DNA from: Ancylostoma caninum
Taxonomy: Eukaryota; Nematoda; Chromadorea; Rhabditida; Ancylostomatidae
Reading direction: 5' to 3'
NCBI GenBank assembly: GCA_037903475.1
Contig: JBAJFG010000400.1
Span: 372,001 to 436,000, forward strand
Length of the DNA: 64,000 nucleotides
Shown: one piece after another, positions 53,007 to 64,000 of the stretch
How the letters are laid out: each line of letters starts with the position of its first letter
How positions within the stretch are numbered: position 1 is the first letter of the stretch
Translations under genes and position numbers: made by a program
Notes under the pieces: model-generated
Seen by the model: the letters and a program-made list of their open reading frames with translations, nothing else
Database searches by the model: none
Told to the model about the DNA's origin: nothing

Positions 53007-53174
53007 CTGTCGCTTTCGAAAATTACCACGTGCAGTACCTGACTGTAAGTGCACCTCGTGTGCATGAATGAATAAATGAATAAAATACCTTGTTTCAGGA
53101 TGGAGATCTGTTGCTTCCAGTGGCGCGATTCATGGATGATTCTCAGGAAGATGTGCACAGTAGCCCCAGGATAG
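53007..53174 (+). CDS. Candidate exon pair of an unknown gene
   Basis: 53007-53044 and 53099-53174 join in phase across a 54-base GT-AG intron (GTAAGT donor, TTGTTTCAG acceptor) to read VAFENYHVQYLT then DGDLLLPVARFMDDSQEDV. The composition is protein-like, but no domain is recognised. No convincing exons were found before or after, and repeats begin at 53325. It may be a remnant. Confidence 0.25.
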
Positions 53175-53324
53175 GTGAATACTCCGAGCAAAAATCACTA
53201 TGCTTCACTTTAAGTGACCCTCACAGCGCGAAGAGAAAATCTGTCAAGATGCTAGTGAAATACCCCAGTCCTTGACTGGAAGGCTCGTCCATTAGTAATG
53301 GTAGGGAAACTGTGAGCTTTAAGT

Positions 53325-53420
53325 TTAGGGGTAACTCGGGCCCGGATGCGTCATTGAGACTACCCATGGTGAGCGTACTTACATTCCCAAATTTACCCTT
53401 CACCAGCCACCCATCAACAT
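53325..53420. repeat. Dispersed repeat (second copy at 55008-55095)
   Basis: GGCCCGGATGCGTCATTGAG, ACTACCCATGGTGAGC and CACCCATCAACAT correspond to GGTCCGAATGTATCGTTGAG, ATTACCCATGGTAAAC and CACCTATCAACAT at 55008-55095. It is non-coding. Confidence 0.65.
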
Positions 53421-56400
53421 GTTTAGCCAAGCTTGACGTTGCCTAAATCCAGGGCCTGGAAGCATCGTTGGAAGGATGGGCCATCCCACAGTCATGGGTG
53501 TGATTACCCATGGGTAACACCTGGAGATAAACAGCACCACGTACAGGCGAACATGTTGGTAGGTGCCAGGCAAAGGGTAAATTTGGGCACGGCACTACCA
53601 GGCCCAGCAGTGTTCATGGATCCCTCCACAGGACAGGATGACACCCTCCCTGAGAAAGGCACAACAACAGCTTTTTACAATTATTTGGAAAGAAATTGAT
53701 CACTTCCCCGTGATGATAGGGAACGTTCTCAAAAATTACATGGTAGGAAAACATCATGCATCGCTCATTAACGAGCCCTTGCGGAAGTGTGTTCAGCGTG
53801 TTTTCCGTATCGTCTGTGTGACGCTTCGCTCGCACTGCTTTCACAGAAACACCATCTGCGCTGGTGTTGACAACGCAGAGGCGCAGAAAAACTAGAAAAA
53901 TGGCAGATGTTCAGCAAAACAAGCTGCTTTTTCGCTCGCGAGCAGAGTCGAATGTCAAATTTCTTCCCTTTCTCCTTTTTTTCGTGTCTCTGTTTGCTCA
54001 GCAGTGATACGGCATCACAGCTGCCAACTGCATGGACAGTAACACTGCCGAGTGTAAGAGTGGAGGCTAAAAGACAGAAAGCATTGAGTTCAGTATTTCC
54101 TGGATTTCATCTAACCCTTCCGGTCTCTTCTAACGTAAATGATTGAAATACTCGCTACCATAAGAATGTCTAATGCACGCTCTGTTCCCTTTCTTGACAC
54201 AAGGCAGGACGACAAAAACGACACGCCGACCTGTTCCTTCCTTTTTCAACTACTCTCCAGGACTGTTTTGTTACACACACCTACCAGTGCCAACTGTTTT
54301 TGACATTTATTACATTAGAGAGCCCTCTTATTCGAGAATCTGTTATCGCTGGAGGTGAGGTGCAGGAAAATACAAAACAATAACAAATGTACTTAAAAGC
54401 ACTTCGATTTTTGCGCTGAAACGTCTTTTCAAGAAAAAAGTAGAGGGCATGGGAAAAAAGTGGGGTCCCCGCCGTTTGGGGACGCAGACGAAAAAAATTA
54501 AAACAATAATTTAAATATCGAATACATAACAATAATTATTTGAAACAGTAAACAATCAGAAATGAACTAAGACAAGGTTTTGATTTAAATTATTAATTAT
54601 TTAAATTTAGATTTTTTTTGTAAAGCAAATTCGAGCAGTTGTGGACCGCCAGCGTATTAAACCTTTCCTAAGCGACGATTTAAGTTAATGAGAAAATAGT
54701 GTCAAAAGATTGCTTAATCTGATTAATTTGATCGATAATTTAAGAACAGATTTGAAATTAGGAATATTCGCAAGAGAGTAAACCCCACAGCCTTCATTAT
54801 CTCCCTTTCAGAGCTGTAAAGCTCCCTCTTTCTCAAACTTTCAGATTTTCAACTTATTCAAATTTGAGTGTTTTTGTTTCACGTCTCCGTCCACTCCTTC
54901 CTTTGTTTTATTTCCTTTTTATTTCTTCTATAATATCTCCTACACGATGTTCGTTCTTGAGCATAAATGCCATTGAGTGACTCGTTGAAGGTACTACATA
55001 TAAGTTAAGCAGGATAGCGGGTCCGAATGTATCGTTGAGATTACCCATGGTAAACCTATCTACCTTTGCTTTTTAACTAGCACCTATCAACATTTTTACC
55101 CATAATTCCCTTTTTGGTTTACGGTGAGACATGATACCTCCGACACTGAGTGGCGTTTCTGACGCATCCAGAACTGATCATTTTGATTTTAGTGCCTGGC
55201 AATTTTCTACGCATACCTCTAGTTGTTTTGTTGAGTTTGTTTGCTTTAGTTTCTGAATGTTCGGCTCAAATCAACACCGACATGTTATGAAGCACTTCGT
55301 GTGCATTTAACAAAATAAAATAAAATATGTGACGTTGTCTATATTCAGCTACTACCTATGGGAGGTCGTACTCATTGTTGTGAGACTACCCATCCTTTCC
55401 ATGATCCAAAAGATTACCAGTGTGAACGCGTTAACGCTCCTTGAACTTACGCATCGTTAATATATGCGACGATCACATTTATCCTGTTTAATATCACTTA
55501 TGCATCTAGGCCCTGTGTGCAGTTTGAGGGGAACGAGAGGTATCGTAACTGGCAAGGATCGCTGCTCTATCTGCCGCAGTTGTGGTCCAGGCGCGTGAGT
55601 CAACCAACAGCAATTCATGCTTCTCAATCAGATAACCGCACTAGCCAAAATTTAATTAGTTAAGTGCGTGCAAGTGAGTGGCTAAATTCCGGAATTTTTG
55701 TTCATTTATCTACTCGTGCGCCAGTGATGTGCGCATGCCTAAATAACAACACCATACGACTGAGTAAGGATTCTGAAACTAATAATCAATAGAATCCATT
55801 GAAATGTGAGGAACTATAGAAGCAATGGCAAAAAAAAAGCTATAGTGAAGTTGCGGTACTACCGGAAAACTGTAGAATGCAGGAAAAGCATTACTGTAGC
55901 CAATCGATCGATGATGACGCATCGGCTGCACACATTCTGATGGGTCAATTTGGAGCTACGGTGGTATGATCGAGACTATGGATCATGCCACGATGTACTA
56001 CGGAACGGCTAGAACTCCTACGACGAAGTCACTTGGCCGAGACACCGTGGCCAAATAAAATCCCTCCTTATTCGTGTTGCTCACAAACCACGAAGTTTCC
56101 ATTATTTTCGAGACATCTCCAAGCCATGTGAGCAGCCAAACCACGCGCGGGGAATTTTTGTCAAGTCCCCCGTAGTTTGAACGTGGCGCTGGGGTGGGGA
56201 AGTGCAGGATTACATCAGTGTGGGCGCGTGATGTGCGGCTGCGGCGGCCGCGGCCCGATAACGTGCACATGCTTTCCATCACCACTCTAGATACTATCAC
56301 CGCTGGAGCGTTAGTGCCGATTCCACACTCTGCTAGCACTGTCCGCGTCCTCTTCCACATTAGAGACCATTTCTGACTTTCTGGAGCGGAGGGCACACGC

Positions 56401-56525
56401 ATTGCGTCATCTGAAACGCTGCCAACGTGAACTTTAGCAGCGCTTTTCCTCGGTTCACGTGAAAACTCCTTAACTGTGACCGTTTGGGATGATGAGAATA
56501 CAAATCACAAATAGTAAACACGTCC
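53421..56525. other. Intergenic region, AT-rich in the middle
   Basis: About 3.1 kb with no supported gene. It contains the second copy of the preceding repeat (55008-55095) and an AT-rich tract (54480-54780). Confidence 0.4.
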
Positions 56526-57037
56526 TTGGAAGTCCCTGCAAATTGTTCCTGGATTCATGTTCACTGCACTCTTGCATGGAACTGTCCTACAAGTACGATC
56601 TCTCATGAGCTGCACTTATCTATGGCTCTGCAAGCAAATCTAGAAGTTAAAATTCGAAAGTCGCCAGATACAGAACCGGACTGCCATGCGGTCGATACGA
56701 CAGGCAGATGTGCGCCGGTGACAATGCAAAACTGGCGACGAAAAAAAAACGATGTTTGGGAATATTCGCTTGTGTATCCATCACGTCGAGAACCTTTCAA
56801 CGTCAGACACTTTGTGGTCGCAGCGAAATCGATGTGTGAATTGGGGAGACGCGTTCAGTTTCTGTGAAATTTCGTAGTTTCGTGTTAATTATTGGTATCC
56901 CAACAGCAGCTGGTTGACTGTTCGTCCACTGGAGTCACCAGACGTTGTGGATCGCTAACGACAACCTCTTGGTGTACTCATTGGCCTCTGAAAAAGACGT
57001 TGCCGTCGAAACTTCAGACCGCGTAGAATAAAGTTCC
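56526..57037 (+). pseudogene. Possible Penelope-like element 3' end
   Basis: The plus strand has an unrecognised 113-codon frame (56526-56867). It is followed by the tail motif GCCTCTGAAAAAGACGTTGC, CGTCGAAACTTC and ATAAAG at 56983-57037. In one frame this reads ASEKDVAVETSD and matches the tails at 45798-45857 and 28801-28855. Only the tail is shared, so the assignment of the upstream frame is weak. Confidence 0.35.
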
Positions 57038-58155
57038 ACCTACCAACCTGGTTTGGCGTGAAATGCAAAGTTAACTTTTTCTACCCAACCAAAGCTTAGC
57101 TTCCGAGTGAAGAACTCAGGAAAAGCTTACCAACCCATGAGGACCCGTTGAAATCCGAGCAACTTTTGACGCCGTAGCTGAACTTGGTCAGATAAGTTGT
57201 TTGATTCAGTTCCTGTGAAAATTTCAAAGCAGGATGTATTCCTGAGATCGAATTTCGTCGCTCTGGACAGAACGAATTCACGTTCCTGGTGTCGTTTTCT
57301 CCTCCAGATAAACTGAATATTCGGACTGGGTCTGCTCCTTATTCCTCTGTTATCCCAGGATTCTGGATAAGTAGAATTCCCGTAAACCAGTAGTAGTAGG
57401 GAATTTTATGACCGTTTCAGAAATTGCGAACTTCTCCCAAGCATTTTTAACCATTTAGTTCTCCTCAAAGTGGGTAATTTAGATTCGCCACTCCTGGGCA
57501 TCTGCTTTAAAAAGAAATCTTGATTTCCTTGGAATCACACATTTACTCCTAAATTATTCTAATCCCGATTCTAATTCCTCTGATTTTATAACAAGGAAGT
57601 CAATAAAACTAAAATTAGACCTGGAAACCAAGTAAAGCGTTTCAAATTCAGGTCGAGCATTAGGTAAACCCCTTACCACCACAGGGAGACTGATGGGCGA
57701 CCCGCGATACCCTGCTGTCACTAAAGCATTCATCACGCTAGAGCTGGTACGATCACCCTCCACCCGCTCCTCAGTGCTGAGCAGACCCAAGGTCGAACTG
57801 ACAAACTCAATCTTCCTAAACCCCTAAGCTGGCAACCCTAGCCAAGTCCCCACATTCCGGCCCCGCATGGCCCGCATGCAAGCACTTTGCCGCGGGATGT
57901 GCGTCAATGGCGCTGGCATCCTTTGTATTCTGTAACAGCGATGGCGCGGAAAAACACCGCCGCGTACAATGATCTGGGGAATTCTTTGAAACAGCTGTGC
58001 GCTGCGCCGACGGGACGCCGCCGTCGCCACGAAGGTCAGCTGATCGACCACGTCGCTGCGTCGACAGCTTCGCTTCGCCGATGACGCACGCTCGCTCGGA
58101 GTTTCGAAAGCATGACCAGGAACTGATCGAAGATAAGCGGTCGCTGGTGCTGGAA
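57038..58155. other. Intergenic stretch with a GC-rich patch
   Basis: 57880-58120 is CpG-rich (CGACGGGACGCCGCCGTCGCC), similar in character to 52300-52730. Frames on both strands are unrecognised. Confidence 0.35.
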
Positions 58156-58220
58156 GTTTGCCCTTGCTCATTCAAAAGGTCTGCTGTCGCCGAAGACCTT
58201 TTGAAGGAGCAAGGGCAAAT
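58156..58220. repeat. Short hairpin, 26-bp stem and 13-base loop
   Basis: 58156-58181 (GTTTGCCCTTGCTCATTCAA...) pairs with 58195-58220 at 24 of 26 positions. Size and shape fit a small non-coding RNA precursor, but also a tiny inverted duplication. Confidence 0.6.
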
Positions 58221-59221
58221 TTTCTAGAAGTTTCTTGATCAAAGAGCTTTAGAAGTTTTGTTTTGACCGCTTACAACTGCCTTCAAAAATTCCTGAACAT
58301 ACCTGAGGAAAATGGCACTTTCCTCCTTGGACAACGTTTTTTTTTTGTGAGCGACAGCAATGGAAGTGGAAAATATCTGACACAAAAAATAGAAGAAGGA
58401 TAGGGTGAGCGAGGAGAACTCCAAGTGCCTTAGAATATGTGTATGGTTTGTTAGCCCAGAGAGGACCGGTGAAGCGACTTTGTCTGCAAGTACGACCGCA
58501 CCAGTTCTATAGATGCGAGAACGCCGCAGGATGCGTCTGCAAGAAGATTTACTAAATAGCAGTAGGGAAACATCAAAACGGAACGGAACACCACGCACAT
58601 ATCAAAGAAGTGTGAAAATTAGACACCATGATGAGGTCACAATTGCAGGCAAAATCACACCACCAGCCCTCTCTGAGTATGTGGTGCACTGCATTTGATT
58701 GAGCAGAGCGTCGGTAAAAAATATGAACTCGATCCATTTTCTCGTAAAGGGTCCTTCACATTTTTAACATTTTTCATATTTTATTTCGTTTATTTCTATC
58801 AATACGCTTCCTCTATGTCTACACATACAATGAATAAATAATCAAAAATTAAATAGTTGCTACAGTTTCGTTTTTGATACAGCGCTATCTCCAATTCCAG
58901 CCAATACATTTGTCGTAGGAGTGAGTCATCGGATTTATTTTCCTTCCCTTTGAGCGCGAAGAATAGAAAACCCTAACTTGTTTTCATACTTTTATATATT
59001 TCTAGCCTTTGTTTTCCTCTATACAAGTCATATGGGAACAAAATCCACTTTTGAAGATTGTTGTTCACATAGCTATTCGCGGCTTCTATGAGTCATTCTT
59101 TGTTTTGTTGTTTCGGTCACAAACCACATGCCACTGTTCAGATTATAGCTGAAGAACTTCGTCAATTCAAAAAAAATTGCTTCAGCAGTTTTTAATATTA
59201 GTTAGAGGTTGTCTGAAGTCT
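58221..59221. other. Intergenic stretch
   Basis: No gene is supported. The 119-codon minus-strand frame at 58239-58598 has no recognisable motif. Confidence 0.35.
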
Positions 59222-59402
59222 TGTGCTGGGAGTAGGAGTTGCTAGCCAGGTGGGGGGGGGGTATGTGAAAAAAGTGGCATATACCCACTACATCGCGGAC
59301 CCAAATCGGTTAATGAAATTACTTCAAATATTAATTTTAACATTGAGCAATTAAAAATAAATATTTTGAAAACAATAATAGAAAAAATAAGCCTGTACAA
59401 CC
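59222..59402. repeat. Dispersed repeat, copy 2 (first copy at 50553-50735)
   Basis: Same order of blocks as 50553-50735, including GGAGTTGCTAGCCAGG and AAAATAAGCCTGTACAA, plus an extra segment holding ten G (59252-59261). Confidence 0.7.
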
Positions 59403-62400
59403 CAATAATTCGGCGACCCATTCTCGGTGGGGGGGGAGTCGCATTACCGGTACTAGTTTAACCCTATAATCAGAGTGAAGCAATGGATGAATAAGCATGT
59501 AGTGACGCAAGTTGTAAAAAAATAACTCATTTAGTCCAAGATAAGATCCAGGTGGTATTCATCAAAAGTTTTGTAGAAAAACTCCAAGTTTTATCACTAC
59601 ATGCTTCAGAATCTAAGAATGGAGGGAGTTGTGAAGGGTGTTTAAAATGAACAGTGTTCTGAACGAGAGCATGGAATAGGCTTACTAATGTGCTACAATA
59701 ATTGGCAATTGCAAAAATCATTCATGAAAAATGAAACGATGACAAAGTTGCATCATTTGTCTACATATCTAATGACTGCCGAGAAACTCACATATGTACC
59801 TATTTTCTCGTGACTTTTCGTTTGGAAATTTGGCCTGCTATTTTCCGTTGGCCACGGCCACTCTGGGGTGAGCGATTAAACTGCACCCGTTCATATTCCT
59901 CAAGGCTCTGAAGAACGCAGACGTCGGCGTGGTAAATTCTTTACTGGTCTGATGTTGACTCGACAACAGACTAGTAAACAGACTGCTATGTATAAGCTCT
60001 GGGAGAAACAAAATATAAGGCATTGAAATTGTACTATTTGTTAGAATTTTGTTTGAGAGCTGTTTCTGTTTTCGCTTTCTTCTTGTTAATTGCTAATTCG
60101 GGAACACTCGCTCCTTGTGACTCTCCTCACAGGTAACTCAAGACCTTACTTTTCTCTTTTGGAAACAAGCTGCCCGAGAAAGCCCCTTTCTTTTCGCCAG
60201 CAACATGCCGATCGTTCGTCGCCAGTCCCCTAGCCCCCCAGCCCCCCCCCCGTCCGTATCGCACCCGTTGCAGCGGCGACGAGGGGCGCAATCGTTGCTG
60301 GCATTCTGATGCGGACGTGATTCCCAGCAACTTTCGCCCGTCGTGCGTCGTTTGTCGAAGGTGACGACTGCTGCAGGCTCTCAGCGCCGCGCACAAAAAG
60401 CCAGCGAACGATTCCCTCTTTGCTTGCGGTTTCTGCCTTCTTCCCGTCTTTGCAAAAAGACCCTTCAACTCTTCACCTCGTGAACAAAAGAGACAGGTAA
60501 GACGTTAGTACGACACTTTAGACACTATTGTTGTGTCAATCAGGGTGGTCTGCAAAGAATTCTCGGATTTTCCAGGGGCAAAAACTCAAAAGCTCCCAAA
60601 AATCACTTGTTTGCGTAGCGCGTCTCTCGTTTGCTTTTAGATAATGGCATAATTAACGGTGAAACCTGTCCGGGATCTGTTCTATGGGGGAGTTTAGCAA
60701 TGTTCCCCAGATCGTTCCATGTGCTCATGTCAAAGTATCGCTTCTTTGTATTTCACCCTTCAAGTAGAATGTCAAACTATACTTGAATAGGATATGACAA
60801 AAACTCAACGTTCCTTCCTCCCCCCACTTCTCTTGGTAGATCTCCTCATCATAGTTACCCATCCTGTTTTACCGTTTTACTGACCGCTGCATGGTAGGGT
60901 TAATTTTTGTTTGTTCTGGTTTCACGCCTTTACTTGGCTTGCGCACCTTGAGTGCATCAATAAAAAATAAATAAATAAACAAAATATTTTGACATTTCTA
61001 TTAACCAAGAATGGACGAATTGCCGTATAAAAGCTACTGTATCTTATTTCGTCAAATCCATTTTCCTGCTTTGTTTGACGAAGTCCTCGGATAAAACGCG
61101 TCGATTTTTATGAGAGAAACTCGTATGCCCTGGCTATGCAGGTGCTCTTTTTCGCAAACCCCCATGAATCCACCGCCTCAGTATCTTTAAAGCAATGAAC
61201 TGTTGGGACAAAATGTGTTCTTCCTCGATGAAAGTGCTATACCCCATCCCTTGTGAGTTTTTCAGTTTCTCCACTTTCGCTCTTATTTGTTGTGATTTCC
61301 ACTGTACCTTCAACCGGTTTTTCTTCTATGAATCTCCACTATGTAGCTAAGGTGTTTTCGAAGTGTTTTTCCTTTCAACGCAAACATAAATCTTCCGATA
61401 TTTTCGAACATACATAGGCACACAGCGCGGAACATGTAGACAGTTCCACGATTAGGTGAATTTTTTGGCGTGAGGGAAAGTTATTTACCCCAACGGCTGG
61501 ATAATGTCGTCCGAAAAGCGGAATTTTCATCACATAATTGTTCTTTACAGGAATTTTGTCTGTTCTATAGGAGATTCTGGTAGGATAGACCAGCTAACAC
61601 GCGTTACTCCACATTTGAGTAGGTTCAGAAAAGAAGGGATGGACGATCACGAACGAGCTTTGATGATATCAAGAAAATGTGTGGATGCGCAGACAATCAG
61701 AAAACCAAAACAGTTTGAGCGGCGCGTGCATCCTAGTCCTCTTCATCGAATACTGCATACGTTTGTTTTTCATCATCGTTGCTTACTCGCTATTCTTAGT
61801 GTTTTCACAAGTATGAGCACAAGTATGGGTACTTTGCTCTCGAGAACATGGTAATACTGTTTCGTTGTGAATGTTCAACGCCTCTGGGGTCTTTTGGAGC
61901 CCCTTCTTCGAAGTGAGTCCTGATCCCATGATTCTGCATTTCCAAATGTACAAACAGCTTTTTTTATGGTACTTCTAGGATTACGCTCGATTTGCCTTGC
62001 ATTTTTCTTCGTTTGCAAATTTGTGGCGGATCGTGCATCAACCTCTGCAATCGCTGCCTGGAAAATTCAACTGAACCTACACATCTTTTATTCCACGCAT
62101 GTCACAATCGCTTAGAATCTGTCCGCTAATGTTTTACTGTTCTTTGTGGCATTACAGAGCGAGGCACTGTTATCAAACATTACGAGCCTCCTCCGATAAC
62201 GAAGAGTGGTAAAAAGCCTGAGCTGATTAGAAGAGATTTCTCCAGCGGTTGAGGTGTAATTGTGTTCGTTGCCCTGTCCTTTTGCAAACAGCACAAATGA
62301 TCATTAATTACTCAGTTTAAAGTTACTGCAGTATAGGCTTGCAGCTCGAACTTTAAGTACAGCATAAAGAAAGGCTTGCATTTGTAGCCAGCGCCAACAC

Positions 62401-64000
62401 AGAGCACTTACATGATTTTAGAACTGCTATACTTCTGAACCTAATGCCTTCTCTTCATTTTTTATTCCTTCGATTTTGTGAAAAGTACTTTTTTTCTTTC
62501 CAAAAGGACAACTTTACTCCTAGTGAACTTTTTCACCACATGCGAGATCGTGCAACATTGTGCAGTTAAGTACGTAGCTTCTTGTCCAAGGAAAAGGTGA
62601 AATAAAGATCTCCGTAATCCCATACAATTAATCAAATAAAGGGCGATGTGGAAAGGAATATTATTGTGATACTGATGCATGCTTCCAAGTAATTAGACCT
62701 GATAAGTAGCGATTGCAATATTCAGCTACCTTTGCCTCATAAAAAATCTCAGGAAAGAAAACGTTTCACCAAAACTTTACCCTGACAATTCAGTCATGAA
62801 AGAGACGACTTTTACAACACAATAAGGTGGAATATTGACGAGGATTACAGAAATTGTGGTGGTTTCCTATGGGAACCGGATTTTGTAGAATTATAAGAGT
62901 ATACGGTAGATGCTGTAGCATACAGTGAGTGTCAATGGCTACCCGGTTTCTCGTGGTCACGGGAAGCACTCGGTGCAACCGAGCTGCTTACGCTGAAATC
63001 GCTGCTAATGCAGTGGCAAATCACATTCTCTTCGACACTTTCATCACATTTGATATTAACCACAACGACAATTAACTAAATGTCAGGGAAACCATATATG
63101 TAGTTTGTTGTCGTAGCTAAAATTCCAGCGCGAGCTACGCGGTCGCGCTGCGTGCTGTCTGACTCAACAAAAAACGCACCGTAAGTGATGTTCACTGTAG
63201 ATTTTTTGCAACTTCCCAAACGGTGGTTATCTGATACATTTATGAACATTTCTTCGCATTCTATTGTCACTTTCTTATCCCATTTGATATTTATTCCTTT
63301 CCCTCGCACCAGCCATGGCATTGAGTATGATTTTCGTGATCAGCGATACATGTACATTCAGTGTACAGACATGATACATAACGACATTGACAAATTTTGG
63401 CTAAAAAATTTAGAACATTTTTGGAGCGACAACTAACTAAATATCAGAGAAACCTTACAGGAGTCGAAACGAATTCATGGGTCACGTCCTGTGAAAAGCT
63501 GTGGGGAATTCCTAGAAATTCACGGAGTTGTACAACTTTGGAAATAAGGAACTATCCTGTTTTACCTTTCTTCTCAGTCGATCTCTGTCCTCTTTCCATG
63601 ATTTCGAAAGAAATAAATGAACTCACATCTACTGGACTCGGACAAAGTTGTGTTTCTCTTCCAAAAGATTCTGCCACAGAGCTATTAGCACAAACCCATA
63701 GCATTTAGCGCCCACTCCGCTTCCTTCATTACCTTGTCCGTCTCCCAAGAGTTTCTTTACCCTTCACGGACCCATTCTTGCACCACACGCTACGGCTGTT
63801 ATGGTTAAATGCGAGACGACTCAACCTTGTACATTGAACAGGTGGAGCCACAATTTCTTGCAGAGTTTTTTCCCACGTTCGCCCTTTGCTCGATAGCGTT
63901 GGAAACAACCAGGAATGTTCACTGATCACAAAAACAAATTACTGTATACTTCCTGTACCACGTACGTGCTTGTAGTCACTTCAATGGCACTGGCCTCACC
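59403..64000. other. Right-hand intergenic region
   Basis: 4.6 kb without a confident gene. Noted: eight G at 59429-59436, ten C at 60242-60251, a CpG-rich patch at 60200-60420, and an (AAAT)n run near 60968. A protein-like but stop-broken frame at 62794-62990 reads RDDFYNTIRWNIDEDYRNC. A 33-base direct repeat pair lies at 63065-63098 and 63427-63460 (CGACAATTAACTAAATGTCA / CGACAACTAACTAAATATCA). Confidence 0.35.

Overview
This is eukaryotic DNA, most likely from a strongylid (clade V) nematode such as a hookworm. The evidence is short GT-AG introns of 52-80 bp mixed with long repeat-filled ones, gelsolin-like exons that match the nematode GSNL-1 type, an MSP-type (nematode sperm protein) domain, and dense nematode-style Helitron, mariner/maT and MITE debris. 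No bacterial operon, CRISPR array, rRNA or intact tRNA is visible.

The main content is a tandem pair of four-repeat gelsolin-like genes on the + strand. Both could be modelled exon by exon from start to stop. Copy 1 spans 4462-14717 (14 exons, 471 aa). Copy 2 spans 33687-40097 (14 exons, 465 aa). Exons 2-14 have identical lengths and phases in both copies, and the proteins are about 77% identical by hand count. Introns differ greatly: intron 4 is 5.1 kb in copy 1 and 149 bp in copy 2. The copy 1 intron holds two Helitrons, two foldback elements and two patches of an AT-rich TTCGAA repeat.

Between the copies (14.7-33.7 kb) lie two exons of an MSP-domain protein (16661-16877) and, 5.6 kb downstream, candidate exons that look like the end of such a domain (22524-23434). 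Between these two exon groups sits a chain of TTAA-bounded MITEs that share their TTAA borders (17082-18322). Further on are a degenerate Gag-like region, a third Helitron remnant, and a three-layer nest (27383-29294) in which a broken DD37D maT mariner sits inside a small element that sits inside a MITE.

Downstream of copy 2 (40.1-64 kb) I see no confident host gene. It holds mariner fragments (42.4 and 47.6-48.0 kb), Penelope-like retroelement debris (45.8-46.3 and about 57 kb), several MITEs, GC-rich patches and eight poly-C/poly-G runs. The upstream 4.4 kb holds a mariner C-terminal fragment and one hairpin element.

Functionally, the two gelsolin-like genes should encode calcium-regulated actin-severing or capping proteins. 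Their divergence is biased in charge, with copy 1 more basic and copy 2 more acidic, which hints at specialisation. All splice models are read by eye and have no transcript support here.
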